Part shown: positions 46,501 to 58,500 of the stretch, piece after piece
How positions within the stretch are numbered: position 1 is the stretch's first letter
Layout of the letters: every line of letters begins with the position of its first letter
Source of the DNA: Bactrocera neohumeralis
Lineage: Eukaryota; Arthropoda; Insecta; Diptera; Tephritidae
DNA: 64,000 nt
Reading direction: 5' to 3'
Assembly (NCBI RefSeq): GCF_024586455.1
Contig: NC_065921.1
Location: 89,092,061 to 89,156,060 of the forward strand
The notes under the pieces: generated by a model
What the model was told of the DNA's origin: nothing
What the model saw: the letters and a program-made list of their open reading frames with translations, nothing else
The model's database searches: none
Program-made: the position numbers and the translations under genes

Positions 46501-49500
46501 CCCGACGGCAGCAAAGAAGATAAGCTAAAATTGCATGAAAGTGAGGGTTAATTCGAGGTTAGGTGAACACAAACGTTCAAACGCCGTTTGAAACACTTAC
46601 ATATTTGAACATATTTATAATTAGTTCCAGGTAATCGCTTGTTGGAATCAAACAAAAGAATGCTCTGTGGTCAAAGACGCATTGGTATTTATACCGTGAG
46701 ATAGTTTCGTTTTGTGCCGCAGTTCGACAATTTATGCGTATCACCTCTCTGTTTGGAAACAGCCAACAGATTTATTGGCGTCCCAACGGTAAGTCTTGTC
46801 ATCGCCAAAAATGAAATAATATTTCTAAAACAAACAAACTACTTTTCGGCGCATCCGTCCGCTGCTCGCGTCGCTTCTGCGCAACAAAAATGCCCAGGTA
46901 TCCACACATGTAGTTCAGTAGGTAAGCCGTGTGACAAGTCTCGCTCTATTTTGGCAATAAATCTGACGCAAGGCCAGTAAACCGCGCCCACAACCCAAAA
47001 CAACGTTTCAAATTTATTTCTTTCGTTTGGTACGACTATATGGGTGCAACAAGTAACCGAAGATCAGGCAACGATGTTACAAAAGTGTTTGAAGTTGCTC
47101 AGAGCCATATGTGAAGATTATTCATAAATGAAAATGAAAGGTGTGAAATATAGAATAATGAACAAATAATTGCCGTTGTTTTTGATATATTTGAGGAACA
47201 CATACATATACTTTTAAGAACTAACCAGTTCTGAGATTTTGTTTGAAATTACTTTGAAAATATGTGACATTTATGTTTTATTTGCCAGAAGTAATGCTTG
47301 ACTGAAATTGAAATGCAAATCGCTGTCACTCACAAATTCAACATTAATTAGTTGATTTCGTAGATTAGCTCCACTCACATGTGCTAATTTCCATAATCCA
47401 TGAACAAAGCAGTTAATCAAGTCGTCTACGTTATGAAATCGAATATGCTGAAAAAAGTTCAGAGACGCTTAAGTGATGTATGTCTGTCTGTCAGTAAGTC
47501 AAGTACTTTTGTCATCTTTCAACAAGTTTCAGATTTTCAAACTATCTATGAGCTCAGGGTCATACAAAGCATATTTTAGTATCCACGACTGAGTTACTCG
47601 AATATTCCACTAGTTCGGCTTTCTAGATGGTTTTAGAGTCTGAAACCTTTCCAGTATAAAATAGAAAACAGAAATAGCTAAGCTAGTCATTGATCGCTGA
47701 AATTTTACATAGAAATAAAATAACCGCCAGCACTGTGATAGTAAGCCGTGACATAAACTTAATCGTTAACTTGGTATTGATATTCTTATAAGGAAAGTTG
47801 GTTTCATACAAAATATTCAGAGCACATAGAAGTTTTCTGAAGTCTCATCAATTATATATCATTATATACCTATATAATACAGACATTATACCTATATAAT
47901 TCAGACATTATCGTGAAGTTAACAGGTCAATTGAAAAGTTCCCGACTAACAGAAGGTTTCAAGACCGGAGCACACTCTTGTATAACCCTTAGAGATAATC
48001 TAGAAACCGATGCTCAGAGCATACTAAAATTATGGATAAAACACTTCTCCAGCCTGCTGAATGGCAGCGAAAGCATAACGCCAGGAGAAGGCGAACCCGA
48101 TTCCCCAATCGATGACAATGGAACAGACCGTCCATTGCCCGACCTTGAAGAAGTTCAAATAACAATTACCCGGCTGAAGAACAACAAAGTGGCATTATAG
48201 AAGCATGATTCAACTTCTTTGTAGAATATGGTCAAACGAAAGCATGCCCGAGGATTGGAATTTAAGTGTGCAATCTGCGACAACTACCGTGGGATAAGCC
48301 TCCTCAACATCGCTTATAAGGTTCTATCGAGTGTGAAAGCCCACCGTCAACCTCATTGATTGGACCTTATCAGTGTGGCTTTAGGCCTGGTAAATCAACA
48401 TTCGACCAGATATTCACCATGCACTAAATCTTGGAAAAGACCCATGAAGACCCATGAAGGATCGGCACACTGCAAATAAAAAAAAGCACAGAAAGGAGTT
48501 GCCTTCATACCGCTATGTCTGAATTTGGTATCCCGAAAATTTCGTCAGGATCGCGAAGGACTTCTCTGAGCCCCGCCTGGGAAAGCAGAGGAAGAAGAAG
48601 ACCTCACCTCCATTGGAAAGACCAGGTGGGGAAAGACTTGGCTACACTTGGAATCTCCAATTGTCGCCAAACAGTTGTAAGCCCGACTATAATCGCGTAA
48701 GCGGTGTCGAATGCAATAAAGAAGAAAAAGTGTTAAGCAAACAGCACGTTTTCGTTTTTAATTATTCATTTCTGTCATCGGTTGACCTATAGTCTATATT
48801 AAGGTATTTAGATATCACCAAGGCACAAGCCATAAAGGCACCATAAATTTCGATGTGATTTGCACAAGATTAGATGACAAAGTGGTAGTTGACTAATTTA
48901 GAACAACTGGAAAGTGGTCCGAACCAAACACAAAATGCAGAAAATATTTAAATGAATATTAATATTGTGCAACGATCGACAAATTTGTTATTTTGAGTAT
49001 AAACAACGAATATACGTATAAAATGAAATAAAATGAAATGTAAAAGTCTTGCCAATTAGGCGAATTGAACCAGTTACCGGTGCATTTTGGCGACAAACAA
49101 TTCATAACTGAGACGCTCTTACAATTAGAACAAGTTTAGCTGGATTTCATCAGCCGGCGCATTAGCAGAAACACAGTTAAAGCAACGGGATTAAAACGCA
49201 ATTGCAATCATCCACACACAACCACATACACACACACACATGCACATTGATGCAGGAGAGTGAATTCGCTCACAACAGATTCCCGATTTTATGGAAATGA
49301 AGCTGGCATAACATTGAACCGAATCTGGTCTTATAAAAGCGCCACCAAATTTGGCAAACAGCATCAGAAACAATCGAGTGTTCTAGTCTCATCCCACAAA
49401 TTCGCAAAAATGTTCAAATACGTAAGTAACAACTCAACTTAGTGGTGGCGTTGCAAACAGGATGTTCACATTTGTGACAAAACAAATAATTCGAGTTTCT

Positions 49501-52500
49501 TTATTGCCATTAGGTACTACTCTTCGCTTTGGTTGCCTACGTCTCGGCCGCCGCTGTCAGCAGTGTCGATGATGCTCATGCCGAAGTCAGTGTACTGACG
49601 TCCGATGTCCGCGTCGATGGTTTCGATACCGCATTGGAGACCAGCAACAGCATTCACGTCGTGCAACACGGTGATGAAAAGGGCAACATCAACGGCGAAT
49701 ACGGTTGGATATCACCCGAAGGCGAACATGTCGTTATCAACTACGTTGCCGACGAGAGCGGTTACCACCCAAAAAGCGAGCTCTTGCCCACCGCTCCCCC
49801 AGTACCAGAGGCCATCGTCAAGGCACTCGAATACATCGCATCTCACCCCTCAAAGGAAGGAGTCAAGAAGAACTAAATGAATTCCATTTTAAACCTTGAT
49901 ATTGTTACGCAATGATTAGGAAAGTATGTGACCGATTTGCTCTCGTGCAACAATTGGACGATACTAAGATTATATTATTATAGTTTTATGTCTTTGTCGT
50001 CTACCTTAGAACTCTAAGTTTAATGTTTTTGTAATTGTACTAACTGCAAATAAAATACTCCACTTTATTGGTAAAATTAATATTTTATTTTCTACTTTCT
50101 CATATTGATAAACGATTCTCAGAATATATAGCAGTGGTTCCCAAACATATTTTGTCTACCGCCCACTTTGAGGATAAATATTTTTTTAGCGCCCCCATTT
50201 TTTCACCTATTAAAAAACCACTATAACTTCAAATTAATTATTGTGACCTATATATGTGTATTAACGGAGAATTCTAAACGAAACTTTTACTATAACCAGC
50301 AACTTGAAACCTAAGCGCAGTAGGTAACATACAACGGCGCTTAGGTCTCAAGTTAACTCTTACGCGCTCCACCTGCCAATAAGAATGATTATTGAAACAC
50401 AACTTTATAGTATTAAAACAGAAAATATTTTATTAAAAATAAAACTAAAATAATCGATCCATATATAAAAACTAATGTGAAGGATGAATCTGATGCTGTT
50501 TAATAATTTTGTTAATACCAGGTTCCAATTTACTCAATAACAGTCGCATGTCGCCACGTTCGGTAACAAGCAAACGATTTCTATTTTTAGTAAGCAGTGT
50601 TGTCACAGCACTAAATCCACGTTCACACAAATATGACGATGGGAATGTTATCAAGAATAGTTGAACGATTGACCACAATCCAGGGTACAATTGCGAGATC
50701 GGTTTTTGTAGCCAAAATTCTTGGTAACCATTTTTGAACTTGATTTTTATTTCCTCGTTTGTTGTCAATTCTATAAGTTCTTTTTCCAGCTGAGGTGACA
50801 TTGCTGTGTTGACATTTGAAAACGGATCCAACACCCAGTCTGGTATTTCCAAGTTCAAAATGTCCTAGTATCGTTCGGTGAAGTCAATGTGGAAACAATT
50901 CATCGTTACTGCATGATACTGATAAATTCGGAAAATTGTGAAACTCACGTCTGCCCAGATTCTTTTTGTGTAGAAGCAGTTTGGCGGCGAAAGCAGCAAC
51001 GACGTTTTTTGTTTTAATTAAATTTAGTTTATCGCCTTGCAGTTGGAGATTCATGTCGTTGAAAAATTTATACAGGTCTGTCATGTAAGCTATATCATTC
51101 TTTTATGTTATGAGCTTGTCTTCAAATACTGTATCTTTAGTTTCCAAGAACTCTATAACAGAGTCAAACAGGTTGTAGAATCGAGTCAGACAATTGCCTC
51201 TTGATAGCCAACGAACTTCAGTATGAAATAACAAACGATTGAAATCCTCGTCATTAGTAATACAGAGCTGATGAAATAATCTATCATTCAAAGAGCTGTT
51301 GCGGATTTTATTGACTGCTTTGATGACATATTGCAGTGATTGAAATAGTTTTTAACTTAAGTTTCTAGCAACTTAATGTTGTCTATGAATAACGCAATGT
51401 ACACCAAGGACATCTGGAATTTTATTTTTTAAGTACGCTATGAAGCCTTTATGACACTCTGTCATAGTCGGAGCGCCATCCGTAGCAACTGAAATAATAT
51501 CGTACAATGATTCTTCAATGTTTTCAGCCATTTCATCAATTCGTCTTTGCACAGAATTATTACTCAAAGGGATTTTTCGGATAATATCTGCGGCCGGTTT
51601 ATGAAGCACGGTAGTTATTACTTCATTTATTGCTGGCAATATTAACTCTTCTCTGATGTTATGTGGTTTGCCTTTTTGAGCAATTAACAAAGAGATATTG
51701 TACGAAGCTCGAAGTCCGTCGTCATCTTGCTTGATGTTCACAAGTTGTTGTTGAGAGTCGAGAGCTCATGTAGTCGTTGTCTAAGAGGCCTCCTAGCTAA
51801 ATAAAATTACAAATAACCCCCCAGGCCTCTACACAACGCCCCAATTTTCTTTCCGTTATCGCCCACGTTGGGAAACACTGCTATATAGTAAGCACAGCTA
51901 TCGAATTTGTTAACATTTCTCTCGACCAATCGACACGAGCCTAATATTGAATGATTGACAAATTGTGTGGGATCCAACGTGAGCAAATGTTTTACAGTCA
52001 AATGTTCGCGCAATATGGAATGTATGCTAGTTCCTCTAATGTCACAGTTGTCTCAATCTTACGATAAGCCACATGACGATGTTCCAGTATCAGTTCGCGC
52101 ACAGCATCAGCAGTTTTCGATTTTGGGCGACCTTTCCAAAATTCGTCTTGAAGTGCTATATAACCTCGATTGAATTCACCATAACATCGATAAACACTGT
52201 ATTTGATGAAGTTTCGTCGTCAAAAGTTTGGCTTATTCTTTTATGCACTGTTGCTGGGCCTCCACATCGAAAGTTGTAAAAAATAATCACGTGAAAATGT
52301 TCGCGATTTAATTCCATTTTTTGGTCGAGGAGAATATTTTAAGTTACTGTAAACAACACAAATAGCGCTCGTATGCCAAAACGTTCTGAGTTTGGATATC
52401 CTCAAAAATGTCAAGCTTTACGATAAAATTATGAGTTTCCGAATTGCAACAACGGTGTTGCCAAATCCTGAAAAATATAAAGGCAACCTGCAAGTTGCAA

Positions 52501-55500
52501 TAACCTTCTTGATTCTGATTCAGTAGGTGGCGACCCTAAATGTCAAATTGGAAGAGATTTCAAATATGAGGTGCCATGAATACAAATTCATTAAATGGAG
52601 TAAGGGGTAAGTGGATTTTATGTTTTCCACGCAGCTTTTAATGGCTCATCATACGCATTGTTTTCTCTCACGCTCTGCAGGAATGAGATAGGAGTTTATA
52701 CTTTCTGATTTCAGTTACTACCGTAACACTATTGATTCAAAATACACTAAAAGGCCTATCCTGGAGGCTAAACTATACGATTGTGGTTCCAAAAACTCTC
52801 TGTCCACTATACACAAAATATTTGAATGCATTATGGGTGAGAGTGGCAGGAAATAAAAATGATATTATATTATATAATAAGATCTTGGTAAATTGAGGCC
52901 CGGTCAGATTTTCCTCGTTGTAAACCCTGAAAGCAATGTTTCTAGAACTATAAGCGACCTGAGCATGAGGGTATCTCAACTTTTCATTAGAAACTTTTGT
53001 ACATGGTTCGATCCCAAACAAGCCCAAGTGAGAAGAAAATATACGAGAAAGTGGTCCTAGAATATTGCCCTTAACTATAACTGCTTACAAATCGAGTAGT
53101 GCTCAAAAATATACTTAGTACAAATCTATCATGTGCAGAAATATAGTACATTTTTGAAATATTATATATTGCCATATACTAAGTATCATCCAACAGACCA
53201 GGTATATGAGTAGAATACTGTTTAGGACTATATTGTTTCCTTCTCTATCAACTTTTCTAAAATAGAATATGTGTGAGATAAACCTGAGACATTTTTAAAT
53301 AAAAATTACATAAGGCGGTAGAAATTTAGGTCCGATCATCAAATCCTTAGAACAATCAGAAAGTTTTGATATAAGCTATCGAGGCACAAAATATCGAAAT
53401 GATGGACATAACCTCTTATAAGTACAATTCATAATCTGTGGGTGTTAGAATATTGAAAATGTTTAAAGAATTTAATTGAAGGACAGTCCGGACAATGAAC
53501 CATAACTTTCCTTTTCTCTCCTTCCCTTCATCTAGTGATAAATAACATAACCTGATTTGCAACAAAAAAACATGTCTGGCTCTATTGCTTAAGCGCAATT
53601 AAACGGTTATGCATCTTGTCTTGAATAGGCAAGCGAATGTAAAAAGTCTATTGGCGTTCTATAATGGATTCATCTTATACAATTCATGCCTCAGTTCATT
53701 TGACAATTATAACAAGTTTGGCTGGATTTTGGAGGCCGTTGAATTTGCATTTGGCAAAGATTTAGAAAAAAATTTGGTAAAATCAACGGGAATTAGAAAC
53801 AATTGCAGTTTCTATAAACACACACACATACTCAAGCGCCGAAATGCACAACCAGTAAACTTGTTCACATATTCCCGGTTTTATGATCGTCAAGACGGCA
53901 TCGAATCTGGCAGCAAATTGGATTATAAAAGCGCTACCAAATTAAGCAAACAGTATCAGAAGCAATCAAGTCTTCCATTATCATAGATATCACTGCCAAC
54001 AAATCGACAGAAATGTTCAAATACGTGAGTTGACCAAGCTACAGCGAAACTGCTTGAAATTCGCTTCTCACAATGCTTTCCAGGAGATGATAATTTACTA
54101 AGCATCTTCTATTTGTTACAGGTACTACTCGTCGCTTTCGTCGCTTACGCCTCGGCCGCTGCTGTCAGCAGCTCCGATGATGCTCATGCCGAAGTCAGTG
54201 TACTGAAGTCCGATGTCCGCGTCGATGGTTTCGACACCGCCCTGGAGACCAGCAACAGCATTCACGTCGTGCAACACGGTGATGAAAAGGGCAACATCAA
54301 CGGCGAATACGGTTGGGTATCACCCGAAGGCGAACACGTCAGTGTAAACTACGTGGCTGACGAGAGCGGTTACCACCCACAGAGCGAGCTCTTGCCCGTG
54401 GCTCCCCCAGTACCAGAGGCCATCGTCAAGGCACTCGCATACATCGCAGCTCACCCCTCAAAGGAAAGCACGAACTAAGCGAAGCACTTGGAATTAGAAT
54501 GGACAAATGTGATACGTAACGATTTTGGAACGATGCAATTGATTTTGAACTGGAACTGGAACTTATGGTTCTTATGATTTGCTTGGCTATATGAATAGTT
54601 AAATCGTGGTTTCGACGCCACTCTTGAGCTTCATCGAACTTTTCCACTTATATATTGCCGAATTTTTCATTTTATATTTTAAATTTTTTATTTTGTAAAT
54701 ATGTGTGTGTTAAATGCAAATAAAATACTCCAGCAAACTGGTAAGCCAAGCTTTTACTCTTTATGACACAGCCTTAACTGGAACGGATAACACATTATCG
54801 GTTTTTTTACCAGTTAGTATTGCAGTTATAATTGGCAGCAAGCAAAATGAACGCCATTGATGAAATTACGAATATAAAACTATATAGTATTCTTAATCTA
54901 ACCGTAAATAAATGTGTAGAAGTTGTGTTCAATGACGTCTAGTACAGCAATTGCTGGTGATTCTGCTAGTAAATAGCCAGAGCTAGATTGCTCTGTTTAC
55001 TTAATTAAGCAGCAATCAATTTAATAATTAACTATAATTAAAGTTTCGAAATGCGGTTGTTTATAAACGTAGCAATCAGATCTGACACCATCAAGGGCTG
55101 GCAGTGCGGCTAATCGCTTTTAGCTTGCAACAGGGTTTCTAGTTGTCAATAACAGTAATCGCCTACCAACTAGTAATTTAGCGTGTGTGAGTGACAGGTT
55201 TCTTTTGGTTACGTCTATCTATATCCAGAACTATAATCTTTAGTCATATCACAAATGGAAATATGGACTTTCTCAAAGCATTAGCTGTCATATTATCAGG
55301 GCTTCACTGTATTAAGTCGGCATTTAGCCGGTTTATCACTCCGTTATAATTACCGTTGACTAATCATAAGCAACGCTTTACACACCGCCACAGCAATATG
55401 ACTATATCCGACAAGCAATTCTCTAATTGACATTAAATACAAAAATTTAAAATAGAAATATTAAAAAAACATGTTTCGAGCCATTGAATCATAGCGTGTC

Positions 55501-58500
55501 GCGCGTCACTTAACAACAACGCGGCAATGAAGTGCCTTTTCTGTTCGATTTTCTGTTTTTGCACGCTAAGCAGGGTATATTATGTTTGCCACGAAGTTTG
55601 TAACTCCCCCTAGGAAATGTCGGAGAGCCTATTAATTATATGTATATATATATATCTATATATATATATATGATCAGCTTGACGAGCTGAGCTGGTTTAG
55701 CCATGTCCATTTCACCGTCTGTACATACACGCAGTAGCCCCTTCGTTTTTGAGATATCATTTTGAAAATTTGTATATGATTTTTTATCTATAAAAAGCTA
55801 TTCACTTGTCGAAACCGCTGATATCGGACCACTATTACATATAGCTGCCAAACAAACTGAACGATCGGTGTAATGTGCTTGTATGGAAAGCTTTTTCATT
55901 TGGCGAGATATCTTCACGAAATTTGGCATGGATTACGGCCTAAGACATTGGTGCAATCTCTGAAAAAATTGTTTGGATCGGATCACTATAGCATATAGCT
56001 GCCATACGAACTGAGTGATCAGAATCAAGTGCTTGTATGGAAAACTTTTTCAGCTGACGAGATATCTTCACGAAATTTGGTATGGTTTATTGTTCAAGTC
56101 AACGATGCAATCTCTATAAAATTTTTTCTGATATGGATAGCTATAGCATATAGCTGCCGTACAAACTGACGATCAAAATTTTGGTTTTGAATGGAAAACT
56201 TTTTTATTTGAAAAAATATAATAACGAAATTTGGCACAGATTATTGCATAATAAAATACTATATTCTCCGAACATATTGTTCAGATTGCACCACTATAGC
56301 ATGTAGCTGCCATACAAACTGAACGATCAAATTCAAAACAAACATCCCTTTATGCCCTTTTATCCTATAAAAAATGCACCTGAGTAGCGTATTACCGTTT
56401 CGTTGCGGCCACAGTTAATGTTTTGTTGTCATTTTAGTAATTTAACAACTCAGTATGTTCTGTAAAACTTTGCAATTGCAGCGATAACTAGCTTGTAAGT
56501 ATGCTTGTAAGTGAGAAAGCATTTGCTCATACTTTGAACATATCAGCTTTAATCAGCTGCAACAACTATTTGTTTATATTTTATTTTGAACTTGTATAAA
56601 AAAATTCCAGCTTCAAGCCATAATATTTATTTAAATGTGTATATACATATGTACAGATCATATAGTAGATTGTCTGCCATATTTGTCACTGAGTGAAACC
56701 GCAAACTTTATACAATCTGTGCGTGTGTTTGTGCGTATGTGTTCGCAGGTAGCTGTATATACTATATCCATATAACTACCGTTTTTTATCACTTCGCTTA
56801 ATTCACTTTCTGTCGCGAAAATCAAATTTGTTGTTTTTGCTTATAATTTATGTGGCAATGATCTTGAATCGCATCAAATTAATTAACGTAAGTCACTCGA
56901 GCTGGTTAGCCGCGATAATATTATACACTCATATATGTATATATACATATATATAGATGTGTATGTGTCACAGCATACCAATTTGTTGTTGTTCACTTTA
57001 AACTAAATTATTGCTTTTGCAATTCATTCAGTTATGGCTCTCGATTTAGGTGAAGCTAAATGGCAGCAGATTAGCAGCATGATTTTAGTAGCTTGACAGT
57101 TTTTATTAATTTTTCTTATAAAACTGAATATAATTTGTTTAAGCTAAACAATATGGCAAACTTTTTTTATAATAGTTTAGTATAATAGTTGGTGGAAAAT
57201 TATTTTAATTTTCATAGTCGGAATATTAATCGCCTTTGAACCGCAATTAATATCAAGTTCATCCATTTAGTATGTCTAAAAAATCTGAATTTTCAAGCGT
57301 TATCAATTTTTTTTTTTAATTGTGACCCTTCGTCTGGCAACGCAAACGTTTTCGCCTTTTTTTATTTTCAATATATCTCTGCATTTGTCGCTGCTCGGCC
57401 CTGCATCTATCAAAGTAGTTAGTGCTAATTTCACGAGTATTCGGCTCTGACACATTTAAAATTCATTAGAAAAGTTATCTTTCTGCCCTCATTCTAATTA
57501 TAAATATTATTATATAATCATATATGAAGTGGCGCTAGCCAATTAGCAGCCGAAAATCTGCTGCTTAGCAACAGTACCACACACATATGTTATGTAAGTA
57601 CATGCATACGTGCTTTCGTATACGTTCGTAGGAGATTCGTGGTATAACCACTTTCCTAATAACTAAATAAATATGTTTTAATCTGTTGCAGCAAAATTTT
57701 AATGATTTTCCGCTGCGCTCCCAAACGCAGATTTTTGAGTTTTGTGTTGAAATAAGCTTAATGGCAGACAATGGCGTAAAAGCAAACGGAACCATTGTCG
57801 AATTTTGCAAAGTTACGGGCAGAGCTAGGATTTGCAATAATGGAAGGAGGGGTTTGTAAATTTTGCGTTTGGAAAGTATAATTAACTGCTTCATAAAAAC
57901 TTATTATTTAGCACCAATTGAAATAAGGTTTTGATTTGAAATTTCGAAAACTATTTTCGAAAACAATTTTCGAAATTTTTCTTTTTCAGAAAATCCCTAC
58001 AAACAGATTTGGATGAACGAATATAATGAACAAGCACCTAATCTAGGTATTTGGGCTCTAACCGATATATTGGGTAGTCAAAAAAGTCTCTTCGTATTTC
58101 TAATCAAACTTCCACTTTTTTTATATTTATAATATTAAATAGATAAACAAATATGTACCATTTTGGTCGACTACTTTTTTGCTATTTTTTCGCTAGAGAC
58201 ATTATTCCATCAGTGTAAATCGAAATTTTGAAATTTCCAGAACGGAAGCGAGCGAATCATTGTTGTGCTACACGAACTGATAGAGCATTGTCTCCGTAAA
58301 CTTCACAAATTTCGTTGGTGGCTTACGTGTCATTCTTCGATTTTTTAAACAAAAATTTCAAAATATAGCGAATTTCTTCATTATTTTCACTCATTTTTTA
58401 AATGTTCCTTTTTTCAACTTTTTTTAAACATACTTGTTCGGTGTAGCTGTTTTCTCCACCAAAGAGTCTTTCTTGCAGCGAACCCACTTTATGGCCGCAT

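Noticed and set aside
49060..49110. Possible tRNA-like stretch near GGCGAATTGAACC
   Set aside because: No cloverleaf can be drawn around it: acceptor and anticodon stems do not pair.
53609..53986. 125-codon open frame upstream of the 54013 cuticle gene
   Set aside because: It covers the TATA box and leader of the cuticle gene and is not conserved as a frame in the duplicated promoter at 49130-49409.
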